In this document: one piece after another, positions 52,195 to 59,559 of the stretch | How the letters are laid out: every line of letters starts with the position of its first letter | Numbering within the stretch: the first letter of the stretch is position 1 | NCBI GenBank assembly: GCA_905233765.1 | Contig: CAJOCU010000008.1 | Coordinates: forward strand, 1 to 64,000 | Direction: 5' to 3' | Source: an uncultured Bacteroidaceae bacterium | GTDB taxonomy: Bacteria > Bacteroidota > Bacteroidia > Bacteroidales > Bacteroidaceae | DNA length: 64,000 nt | Notes under the pieces: model-generated | Database searches by the model: none | Told to the model about the DNA's origin: nothing | The model's input: the letters and a program-made list of their open reading frames with translations, nothing else | Position numbers and translations under genes: made by a program

Positions 52195-53346
52195 TCAACA
52201 TCGCCCATCGGCATGAATAATCTCTAGCAGTCTTTCCACCGCTTCATCCTCTGGAATATTTTTTTCCACACATTCCTTGCCGCGATAGAGGCTGACCTTG
52301 CCGCGGGCGGCACCGACATAGCCGTAGTCCGCATCGGCCATCTCACCGGGACCGTTGACGATGCAGCCCATGATGGCGATCTTCAGGCCTGTGAGGTGGC
52401 TGGTGGCAGCCTTGATGCGCTGGATGGTGGCGGGCAGGTCGTAGAGCGTGCGACCACAGCCGGGGCAGGAGATATATTCTGTCTTGGTGAAGCGTAGGCG
52501 TGCGGCTTGCAGCAGTGCGTAGGCCACGGGAATCTCGTTTTCGGGCGGCTCGCTGAGGCTGACGCGGATGGTGTCGCCGATGCCGTCGATGAGCAGGGCT
52601 CCGATGCCCACGGCGCTCTTCAGACGGCCATCCTCGCCCTCGCCGGCTTCGGTGACGCCGAGGTGCAGGGGGAAGGTCATGCCTTCAGCGTCCATCGCCT
52701 GGCACAGCAGACGCACACTCTCCACCATCACCACGGTGTTGGAGGCTTTGATACTGACGACGACATTCAGGAACTGCTCCTTCATGCATACGCGCAGGAA
52801 CTCCATGCAGCTTTCCACGATGCCGGCGGGCGTGTCGCCATAGCGCGACATGATGCGGTCGGAGAGCGAACCGTGGTTCACGCCGATGCGCACGGCTGTG
52901 CCATGCTCACGACAGATGTGGAGGAAAGGCACGAGGCGGTCCTCAATCTTCTGCAGTTCAGCTGCATACTCCTCGTCTGTATATTCCAGCTTCTTGAACT
53001 GACGGGCAGCATCCACGTAGTTGCCGGGGTTGATGCGGACCTTCTCGCAGTAGCGCGCAGCCACATCGGCCACGGCAGGGTTGAAGTGGACGTCGGCCAC
53101 GAGGGGCACATCGCAGCCCGCAGCCCGTACGCGCTCACGAATCACCTTCATGTTCTCCGCCTCGCGCACGCCTTGGGTAGTCAGGCGCACCAGCTCACCA
53201 CCCGCCTTGGCGATGGCTAGGATCTGCTGTACGCAGCCCTCGGTGTCCATCGTGGAGGTGGTGCACATCGACTGTACCCGCACGGGGTTGTCACCGCCGA
53301 TGCCGATATTGCCGACACGTACTTCGTGGGTGTTTCGTCTAATCAT
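52195..53346 (-). CDS. ispG: 4-hydroxy-3-methylbut-2-enyl diphosphate synthase, short form
   Basis: 383 residues from ATG 53346 (MIRRNTHEVRVGNIGIGGDN). Converts MEcPP to HMBPP in the MEP isoprenoid pathway using a [4Fe-4S] cluster. The TIM barrel is clear (VRLTTQGVREAENMKVIRE, VADVHFNPAVADVAA, IGVNHGSLSDRIMSRYGDT, LHLGVTEAGEGEDGR) as is the C-terminal Fe-S domain (YISCPGCGRTLYDL, IMGCIVNGPGEMADADYGY). The barrel sequence is of the long Bacteroidetes/plant type, which normally has a large extra domain between RVSLSEPPENEIPVAYALLQ and the Fe-S domain; here that insert is missing. Stop-start gap to purE is one base. Confidence 0.93.
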   Translation of the reverse strand: MIRRNTHEVRVGNIGIGGDNPVRVQSMCTTSTMDTEGCVQQILAIAKAGGELVRLTTQGVREAENMKVIRERVRAAGCDVPLVADVHFNPAVADVAARYCEKVRINPGNYVDAARQFKKLEYTDEEYAAELQKIEDRLVPFLHICREHGTAVRIGVNHGSLSDRIMSRYGDTPAGIVESCMEFLRVCMKEQFLNVVVSIKASNTVVMVESVRLLCQAMDAEGMTFPLHLGVTEAGEGEDGRLKSAVGIGALLIDGIGDTIRVSLSEPPENEIPVAYALLQAARLRFTKTEYISCPGCGRTLYDLPATIQRIKAATSHLTGLKIAIMGCIVNGPGEMADADYGYVGAARGKVSLYRGKECVEKNIPEDEAVERLLEIIHADGRC

Positions 53347-53347
53347 G

Positions 53348-53851
53348 TTAAACTTTAAACTTAAAAGAGACCCCCGCCAACTCCTCATTCGCCTTCACAA
53401 TCTTCTGTGCCAGACCTTTCTTATAATTGCACATACGCTTAGCCAACGCAGGGTCGGTGAGCGCCAACATCTCGCAGGCCAGTACGGCAGCGTTCTGGGC
53501 ACCGTTCACGCCCACTGTGGCTACAGGGATGCCCGGGGGCATCTGCACGATGGAGAGGAGGGCGTCGAGGCCGTCCAACATTCCTTTGATGGGCACACCG
53601 ATGACGGGCAGCGTGGTGTTCGCAGCGATTACTCCGGGCAAGGCGGCGGCCATGCCGGCAGCGGCAATGATGACTTTCAGTCCGCGACCCTCCGCCTCGT
53701 GGGCGAAATGCTCTACTTCAGAGGGTGTGCGGTGGGCCGAGAGGGCGTTCATCTCAAACGGCACTTCGAGTTCGTCCAAGAACTTGGCAGCTTTCTCCAT
53801 GACCGGCAGGTCGCTGGTGCTACCCATGATGATGGAAACGAGAGGAGTCAT
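53348..53851 (-). CDS. purE: 5-(carboxyamino)imidazole ribonucleotide mutase
   Basis: 167 residues, normal length. Shifts the carboxyl group of N5-CAIR to make CAIR in purine synthesis. Signature pieces are SIIMGSTSDLPVMEKAAKFL, NALSAHRTPSEVEHFAHEAE, IAAAGMAAALPGVIAANT and GVPIKGMLDGLDALLSIVQMP with GVNGAQNAAVLACEML. Cotranscribed with ispG (1-base gap), a pairing of unrelated pathways. Promoter TACCTTTG at 53924-53931; the leader contains a TTTAATGTTTAAAGTTGAAA repeat. Confidence 0.97.
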   Translation of the reverse strand: MTPLVSIIMGSTSDLPVMEKAAKFLDELEVPFEMNALSAHRTPSEVEHFAHEAEGRGLKVIIAAAGMAAALPGVIAANTTLPVIGVPIKGMLDGLDALLSIVQMPPGIPVATVGVNGAQNAAVLACEMLALTDPALAKRMCNYKKGLAQKIVKANEELAGVSFKFKV

Positions 53852-53923
53852 TATTTAGTTGAGAGTTTAATGTTTAAAGTTGAAAGTGGCGTCTTTGACG
53901 CTATTACTTTTCATTTTATCGGG

Positions 53924-53931
53924 CAAAGGTA
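53924..53931 (-). promoter_or_regulatory. Promoter -7 element of purE-ispG
   Basis: TACCTTTG on the minus strand, about 70 bases upstream of purE. Confidence 0.7.
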
Positions 53932-53994
53932 CGGGCTTTTTGTGGAATAGCCAAAAAAAAGCGAAAAAAGGGACGTTGTGTCGCGGAAAGTTTG

Positions 53995-54002
53995 TATTTT
54001 TG
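53995..54002 (+). promoter_or_regulatory. Promoter -7 element of the phosphopantetheinyl transferase gene
   Basis: TATTTTTG ends 8 bases before the ATG at 54011, again a very short leader. Confidence 0.6.
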
Positions 54003-54010
54003 CGGCTGTT

Positions 54011-54574
54011 ATGTTGTATATTAATGACCATCTTCTTGACTTAGACCTCTCCAAAGCGCTTCTTCAATTGTCGGAGCAGCGGCGCGAACAGGCATTGAAG
54101 TATAAGTATGAAATGGGGCAAAGGACATGTGCCGCCGCCTATCTGCTGTTGTGCCAAGGTCTAAAGACGGAGTATGGCATTACAGATAAGCCACTCTTTG
54201 AATATGGTGAGCATGGGAAGCCCATCATCCAGGGGCACCCTGAGATTCACTTTAACTTCAGCCATTGTCGCGAGGCAGCCCTCTGCGTCATCAGTGATCG
54301 GCCCGTGGGAGTAGATGTGGAGTCCGTGCGTCAGCTGAAGGATTCATTGGCAGAATATACCATGAACGATCGTGAGTTGGATGAAATACGACAGGCCGAG
54401 AATCCAGCCTTACAGTTTACGCGCCTGTGGACGATGAAAGAAGCCCTGCTGAAGTTGACAGGAGAAGGTATTAATAACCACCTAAAGGATGTCTTGGACA
54501 ACTCGGACGTCATCTTTAAGACTGTCGTTGCCCCTGACGCTAGATATGTCTATACGGTTTGTCGGTTCAAATAG
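54011..54574 (+). CDS. 4'-phosphopantetheinyl transferase (Sfp-type)
   Basis: 187 residues from ATG 54011; an upstream GTG at 53978 would lie before the promoter. Attaches the phosphopantetheine arm of CoA to carrier proteins. Motifs: HFNFSHCREAALCVIS, VGVDVESVRQL (Mg2+ Asp and Glu) and FTRLWTMKEALLKLTGEGI (WxxKEAxxK). Shorter than Sfp (about 220) but with all three motifs. Stands alone, with the porin gene's stop 4 bases beyond its own on the opposite strand. Confidence 0.9.
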   Translation: MLYINDHLLDLDLSKALLQLSEQRREQALKYKYEMGQRTCAAAYLLLCQGLKTEYGITDKPLFEYGEHGKPIIQGHPEIHFNFSHCREAALCVISDRPVGVDVESVRQLKDSLAEYTMNDRELDEIRQAENPALQFTRLWTMKEALLKLTGEGINNHLKDVLDNSDVIFKTVVAPDARYVYTVCRFK

Positions 54575-54577
54575 AGA

Positions 54578-55927
54578 TTACCACTTGAGCTTGAATATCT
54601 GTGGGTTGACATTCAGCATCAGCCAGCCCCAATGCAGTTGGCGTTTATCGGTGCTGCGCTTGAGTCGCTCCATGGTTTCAGTGCCGTGCATGAATGAGTA
54701 GCCTGCGCTCACCGAGACAAAGTCCCAGAATTTATATCTGATAGAAAGGGCAATCTGATGTCCCAATGGTTTTTTTAGATTCGGCACATCGCTGGTGATG
54801 CCCATAAAATGGTAAGAAGCGTTGATGTCCATCCCCTTCAGCGGCTTTAGGTTACCTCCCGCATAAAGGTCCTGCAAGCCTGGAGAGAACGTTCCGAAAT
54901 AGGAACTGACGTAAAAGAAATCCATGGCGCCATAGAATTTATGGGAAGATCCAAATGGAGAGGTAAACGAGTTGATTTCTTTATGTTGTACCATCCCAAA
55001 CATTCCTTGCCCTGGTACCACAAATTCCTTATCGCCACTGAGGTAGTCATAGCCGGCATAAACAGAATAGTCGTCGTTGATATGATAGGTGGCTTTAATG
55101 CTGGCCATCCAAGCCTTTATAGGCAACTCTCCTTGGCGTTGCTCTCTGGGCAACGTCGACTTACCGGATTGTCGGTAAAAGGACGCTTCCACATCGAAGT
55201 GCTTGGGTTTGTATGTGACATAAGCGCCATATAGTTGCTGGTATGCGGTGTGATAATCCTTTTGTGTTCCATTTTGAAGGCCGATATTCATAAATAGGAG
55301 TGAAGCGCCGATAGGAACCTTTGGTATATCATAGTGGTACCATACAGTTTGCATCGTTTTGTATATCTTCGCCCCGTTGATGTAGTAGCTCCCACCATAC
55401 ATGTTTTCCGGATTCTGGTTGTATGCCACGGCGGCATGCACCTTGTGACCATGCCCTTCGTAACCCAACTTTAGTGCATCGTGGGAGACTGCATCAATGA
55501 TGGCCATATTGTTATTGCCCAGGATACGCTCGTCATCGTAACATAGCTCCTGGCGTCCGACGCAGGCGAAGAGTCCATTCTTAGCCTTCAGGTTGGCCCA
55601 TGCCTCATAGATATTAAAATCGCCATCGCCAGCCATGCCCCATACACCTTCGTGGTAGGCTGTTATCTTAGCGGATAGCCCTCCGCGCTCATAACCCACA
55701 GATAAGCTGGTGTGCTCCAGGATAAAGGCTGCCAGATTTTCGTCAGGAGTCCCACCGTCCTTCGAAGGCATACCACCCTTGCGCACCTCGCCGCGGGTGA
55801 GGAGTTGTGCGTCAACCGTGAACAAGTTCTTCTTCTCTTTCTCCTCTGGCACCTTCTCTTCTGAAGTTTCTTGTGCTGTGAGTGGGAAGGAGAAAAGGAG
55901 GAGCGATGCGAATAGGTAGGCTTTCAT
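54578..55927 (-). CDS. Outer-membrane beta-barrel porin-like protein
   Basis: 449 residues. Signal peptide MKAYLFASLLLFSFPLTAQ, then an acidic linker (ETSEEKVPEEKEKK) and repeated amphipathic beta strands (LFTVDAQLLTRGEVRKGG, SVGYERGGLSAKITAYHEG, YSVYAGYDYLSGDKEF, DFVSVSAGYSFMHGTE), finishing with a terminal strand MLNVNPQIFKLKW (aromatic last residue). Fits alginate-export/OprP-like barrels. It directly follows the STAS gene on the minus strand (9-base gap), so the phosphatase/STAS switch and the porin may share a transcript. Confidence 0.82.
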   Translation of the reverse strand: MKAYLFASLLLFSFPLTAQETSEEKVPEEKEKKNLFTVDAQLLTRGEVRKGGMPSKDGGTPDENLAAFILEHTSLSVGYERGGLSAKITAYHEGVWGMAGDGDFNIYEAWANLKAKNGLFACVGRQELCYDDERILGNNNMAIIDAVSHDALKLGYEGHGHKVHAAVAYNQNPENMYGGSYYINGAKIYKTMQTVWYHYDIPKVPIGASLLFMNIGLQNGTQKDYHTAYQQLYGAYVTYKPKHFDVEASFYRQSGKSTLPREQRQGELPIKAWMASIKATYHINDDYSVYAGYDYLSGDKEFVVPGQGMFGMVQHKEINSFTSPFGSSHKFYGAMDFFYVSSYFGTFSPGLQDLYAGGNLKPLKGMDINASYHFMGITSDVPNLKKPLGHQIALSIRYKFWDFVSVSAGYSFMHGTETMERLKRSTDKRQLHWGWLMLNVNPQIFKLKW

Positions 55928-55936
55928 GGGATTTCT

Positions 55937-56245
55937 TTATTCAAAGATGAAAAGATCGATGAAACCGGTCATTCTGAATACGTCTTTGATATCGTTGCTG
56001 ACATTCTTCAATACCACTTTCCCTCCATTTGCTTTGGCATTTTTCAGGATACCGAGCAGGATGCGCAGCCCACTGGAGGCAATATATTCCAGATGGGTGC
56101 AGTCGAAGGTGATGTCTTTGCCATTGCTGTTATAGAGGGGGGCTAGGACTTCTTCCATCTCCAGGGCGGCAGCCGTGTCCATTTCGCCTTCTAAAGTTGC
56201 AATCCATTTGCCGTCGATTTCTTCAATTTTAGTTTTCATAATCAT
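55937..56245 (-). CDS. STAS-domain anti-sigma factor antagonist
   Basis: 102 residues (start ATG 56245, or MKTKIEEIDG from 56239). Typical STAS fold: IEEIDGKWIATLEGEMDTAA, ITFDCTHLEYIASSGLRILL with phosphorylatable Ser in ASSGLR (about residue 58), and VVLKNVSNDIKDVFRMTGF. Its phosphorylation state should set binding to an anti-sigma kinase. The gene lies 14 bases after the phosphatase/kinase gene, forming a partner-switching unit. A decayed relative occurs at 1110-1238. Confidence 0.93.
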   Translation of the reverse strand: MIMKTKIEEIDGKWIATLEGEMDTAAALEMEEVLAPLYNSNGKDITFDCTHLEYIASSGLRILLGILKNAKANGGKVVLKNVSNDIKDVFRMTGFIDLFIFE

Positions 56246-56259
56246 GTTATTTTATATTG

Positions 56260-58464
56260 TTACGAATTTGAGATTTCCTTGATGAGTGTCAGGATGTTTT
56301 TCCCGTCCGTGCGCTCATAGTTGACGGTGTCCATGAGGTCGCGTACCAGTAGAATCCCTAACCCTCCAATGCGACGCTCCTCAGCCGTGAGGGAGATGTC
56401 GGCCTTTTCCTGGATCGTAGGGTCGAAGGGGATTCCAGAATCTGTGATGATAACCCTCAGCTGCTTCCCGTTGGAGATCGCTTCAATCGTTACGTAGCCC
56501 TCGATACCTGTCGGATAAGCATAGTCCATGACATTCACTACCGCTTCTTCCACTGCAAGGCGTAGCTGCGCTGCCAATGGATCTTTCATGTTCAGCTGCT
56601 TGCTCACCGATTTTAAAAAGTCGTGCAGCCGTGGCACCTCATGGACATCGTTCTTCAGTGTCAGTGTCTGGGACAGGATGCTTTCAAAGGCTGTGGGCGT
56701 ATAGCGTATAGCAAGCATGGTCAGGTCGTCGCTCTGCTCTGCATCTCCCACAAACAGATGTACCGCCTTACTGACGACCTCTATGATCTCTTTGGGTGTC
56801 AGCTGCCGTGAACATGAAGCGAGTACGGTTTCTGTGCGTGGTAATCCATACAATTCGCGCAGGCTATTCTTGGCTTCTGTCAGGCCATCTGTATAGAGAA
56901 AGAGTGTACTGCCAGGTTCGAGTTGACACTCCTGCTGATTATATTTGATATCCTCGAAGACACCTATGGGCAGATGGGGCTTGCACTCGACAGCGTTCAA
57001 TGCTTCATGACTCAGTATGAAAGGTGCATCGTGGCCCGCATTGCAGTAGCGCAAATGTCCTGTTGGCAGGTCAAGCACACCGATGAACATGGTGACGAAC
57101 ATATTGGAGTCATTACCTTGGCAGGAGGCTTCGTTCAGAGCCTGCATGATGCGAGCGGGATTGTTTTCATGGGCCGATGCCGAGCGGAACAGAGCATGGG
57201 TGACCGCCATCAGCATTGCAGACGGCGTACCTTTTCCGCTGACGTCTCCGATGCAGAAGAATAGTTTCTCGTCGCGCAGGAAGAAATCAAAGAGATCGCC
57301 ACCCACTTCTCTTGCTGTCACCAGGGACCCGAAGATGTCGATATCTTTGCGGTTGGGGTAGGGTGGAAACTGTTTGGGTAGCATCTGCAACTGAATCTCC
57401 TTGGCGACCCGCAGTTCACTGTTAATGCGTTCTTCTTTAATCTCAGCCTGTTTCAAGCGCAGCATGTTTCGGATGGTGCGAATGATGATAAGGCCCAGCA
57501 GGAGAAAGCCTGCCACCATGAGCAGTAGGATGTGCCTGCGCATTTTTGCCAAGGAGCCATAAACCTCATCGTCGTAACACACAACAGCCACCAGCCAGTG
57601 TGGGTCATCGCTCATATGGGCATAGTAGATATACCCTTGGTCGCCATTGTCCTCTGTGAAGGCAATCTCCGTGCTACGCTGGTTGTCGGTCAGACTTCGT
57701 GCTACGGTGCTGTCTTTGATCATTGACACAACCCTGTTCACGCGCTCTACACTGACGGAATCCTTGTTCGGTGCAGCAATCAGATTGCCCGATTCAGTCA
57801 TGAAGAGGTTGAAAGAAGAGGGATACATGTGGCGAGTATTCAGCGTATCCCCCAACCATGTCAGCGAGAGGTCAATGCCGCAGATCGCGATGAAATGGCC
57901 ATCGCGGTCGCAGATAGGATAGGAATAGGTGGTGAGCGATTGCGGCCCCTCCTCAGTTACATATTGATATGGGTCGCTCCAGAAGGCTTTCTTCTCAGCC
58001 TCCATTCTCTGGTAGGCTGGATGTTTGGTGTAGTCGTGTGTGTCGTTCTCGCTGAGCTGTTCCACGACGATGCCATTGTTTGTCTTGTAAGCATACGGCT
58101 CAAAGAGATGTCCTTTTTGTGGGTAGTAGTCCGGTATGAATGCGAGGAATGCGCCGTGGATCTTGGAATTGGCTTCTATCAGCCGTTGGGTTACAGCAAA
58201 GAGCGAGTCAGGTTCGTTCAGGTTCCGTTGGATGTCCCAGAGATGTTCGTTTAGGCTTGTCTCAGCAGAGCTCAGCGTATAATGAAGCATCTTGGACTTT
58301 GAAAACAGCTCAATCTGAACACGTTCCTCCAGTTCGTTCTCCAATAAGTAATGAGCATAATAATATTGGATGGCAGAAATCAGCTCCAGAAGCACAGCTG
58401 TGGCTATTACGAAGCCAAGACTTCTCCACCCTCCTAACTTTTTGGAGAACCATTGATAAGTCAT
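56260..58464 (-). CDS. Sensor SpoIIE-type phosphatase fused to an anti-sigma HATPase domain
   Basis: 734 residues. Order: membrane helix (about 15-35), extracytoplasmic Cache-like sensor (about 36-310; FIPDYYPQKGHLFEPYAY, FIAICGIDLSLTWLGDTL), second helix (LLLMVAGFLLLGLIIIRTI, about 312-332), short coiled coil, PP2C/SpoIIE phosphatase (REVGGDLFDFFL, FFCIGDVSGKGTPSAML, LFLYTDGLTEA, DDLTMLAIRY) and a C-terminal HATPase_c of the RsbW type (LAVEEAVVNVMDYAYP, VIITDSGIPFDPT, GGLGILLVRDLMD). So phosphatase and kinase for the STAS protein sit in one chain. It should dephosphorylate STAS upon an outside signal. Overlaps the DUF2795 stop (TAATG). Confidence 0.93.
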   Translation of the reverse strand: MTYQWFSKKLGGWRSLGFVIATAVLLELISAIQYYYAHYLLENELEERVQIELFSKSKMLHYTLSSAETSLNEHLWDIQRNLNEPDSLFAVTQRLIEANSKIHGAFLAFIPDYYPQKGHLFEPYAYKTNNGIVVEQLSENDTHDYTKHPAYQRMEAEKKAFWSDPYQYVTEEGPQSLTTYSYPICDRDGHFIAICGIDLSLTWLGDTLNTRHMYPSSFNLFMTESGNLIAAPNKDSVSVERVNRVVSMIKDSTVARSLTDNQRSTEIAFTEDNGDQGYIYYAHMSDDPHWLVAVVCYDDEVYGSLAKMRRHILLLMVAGFLLLGLIIIRTIRNMLRLKQAEIKEERINSELRVAKEIQLQMLPKQFPPYPNRKDIDIFGSLVTAREVGGDLFDFFLRDEKLFFCIGDVSGKGTPSAMLMAVTHALFRSASAHENNPARIMQALNEASCQGNDSNMFVTMFIGVLDLPTGHLRYCNAGHDAPFILSHEALNAVECKPHLPIGVFEDIKYNQQECQLEPGSTLFLYTDGLTEAKNSLRELYGLPRTETVLASCSRQLTPKEIIEVVSKAVHLFVGDAEQSDDLTMLAIRYTPTAFESILSQTLTLKNDVHEVPRLHDFLKSVSKQLNMKDPLAAQLRLAVEEAVVNVMDYAYPTGIEGYVTIEAISNGKQLRVIITDSGIPFDPTIQEKADISLTAEERRIGGLGILLVRDLMDTVNYERTDGKNILTLIKEISNS

Positions 58465-58685
58465 TAATATTCATCCTCGTTGAAGAGGAAGTCTTCTTTC
58501 GTGGGGTAGTCGGGCCACACATCTTCGATGTTCTCGTAAATGTCGCCTTCGTCCTCGATTTCTTCCAGATTCTCGATGACTTCCATGGGGGCACCGCTAC
58601 GAACGGCATAGTCAATCAGTTCTTCCTTTGTGGCGGGCCATGGTGCATCTTCGAGTTTCGAAGCCAGTTCAAGTGTCCAGTACAT
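58464..58685 (-). CDS. DUF2795 protein
   Basis: 73 residues. The DUF2795 pattern is clear: MYWTLELASKLEDAPWPATK, EELIDYAVRSGAPMEVIENLEE; the C-terminus is very acidic (EDEGDIYENIEDVWPDYPTK EDFLF...DEDEY split by a Lys-Glu). Small soluble protein of unknown function found in many Bacteroidetes. Its stop overlaps the start of the phosphatase gene in a TAATG, suggesting coupled expression. Possible -7 element TATCTTCG at 58765-58772 (one mismatch). Confidence 0.8.
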   Translation of the reverse strand: MYWTLELASKLEDAPWPATKEELIDYAVRSGAPMEVIENLEEIEDEGDIYENIEDVWPDYPTKEDFLFNEDEY

Positions 58686-58841
58686 ATATGGTTTAGAGTT
58701 TAGAATTTAAAGTTTAAGGCATGAGACGATTCATTTTTTAATATGAAATCTCTGATTTTGGGCGCGAAGATACGAAAGAATGATGAAAAACAATCATGAA
58801 AAGAGATTTATTTTCATGAAGTCGGTTAAATAATACAAAAA

Positions 58842-59426
58842 TCAGAAGCTGATCCAGTAATGGTGTGTGTTTGTTGGTTGATTGAAGAAGGCAATACCAT
58901 ACGTGTAGAGATCATACGTGTTGCCCGTTCTGGTATCCGCTTGGATGGCGTGCCAGGCAGCGTTTGCGATGGGGTCCTCATGGATGCCTTCAGCAATGAG
59001 TAAGGTCGTTGGGAGTCTTAGGGATGAGGCCTTTACTTGCCGCAACGCTGTGTGACTCAGGAACAGGAGGTCGGGCGAAGGCCGCTCGGCGATTTCTGAA
59101 ATATCAGCATACTTCGTAATCGTTGCCGTTGGGACGGCGGCAGCCATGTAGGCAGCCTCTATGGTGCAATCGCCCACGAGGATGATGCTCTTCGGGTGCG
59201 CATAGTTGGCCAGGCGGAACAGCAGGCGGCGGCACGTGATGGGGTATAGCCTCAGCCATCGCACCCACCATGGGTGGAGACGGTTCAGCGTGGCGTAGGC
59301 ATAGTAGGCGCTGTCCTCATACACCACGCCGCGCAAGAAGGCGTAGGCTGATGGCGAGTGTACGCCATAGCCTTTGCGATGGCGCATGCGTAACAGCCAG
59401 ATCCAAGGTCGCCGAATCAGTTTCAT
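58842..59426 (-). CDS. Conserved Bacteroidales protein, degenerate methyltransferase-like
   Basis: 194 residues. Starts MKLIRRPWIWLLRMRHRKGY with GVHSPSAYAFLRGV, matching a Bacteroidales group whose N-terminus reads GxGVHSPF. A Rossmann-like segment HPKSIILVGDCTIEAAYMAAA stands where an AdoMet-binding loop would be, but the glycine motif is poor, and the protein is short. It may be an inactive methyltransferase relative; activity is doubtful. The -7 element is 4 bases before the ATG. Confidence 0.6.
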   Translation of the reverse strand: MKLIRRPWIWLLRMRHRKGYGVHSPSAYAFLRGVVYEDSAYYAYATLNRLHPWWVRWLRLYPITCRRLLFRLANYAHPKSIILVGDCTIEAAYMAAAVPTATITKYADISEIAERPSPDLLFLSHTALRQVKASSLRLPTTLLIAEGIHEDPIANAAWHAIQADTRTGNTYDLYTYGIAFFNQPTNTHHYWISF

Positions 59427-59430
59427 GCGG

Positions 59431-59438
59431 CAAAGATA
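59431..59438 (-). promoter_or_regulatory. Promoter -7 element, almost leaderless
   Basis: TATCTTTG ends 4 bases before the ATG at 59426. Confidence 0.7.
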
Positions 59439-59503
59439 CTGTTTTTTTAACTAAAGTTTAAAATTTAGGCTTTAAAGTTTCATGTTATTTCATAAAAACG
59501 CTA

Positions 59504-59511
59504 TACCTTTG
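59504..59511 (+). promoter_or_regulatory. Promoter -7 element of the DUF4954 gene
   Basis: TACCTTTG, 48 bases before the ATG. Confidence 0.75.
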
Positions 59512-59559
59512 CAGCTGAAACAACACAGGACAACACTCATCCAACCTTAAAACAGAATT

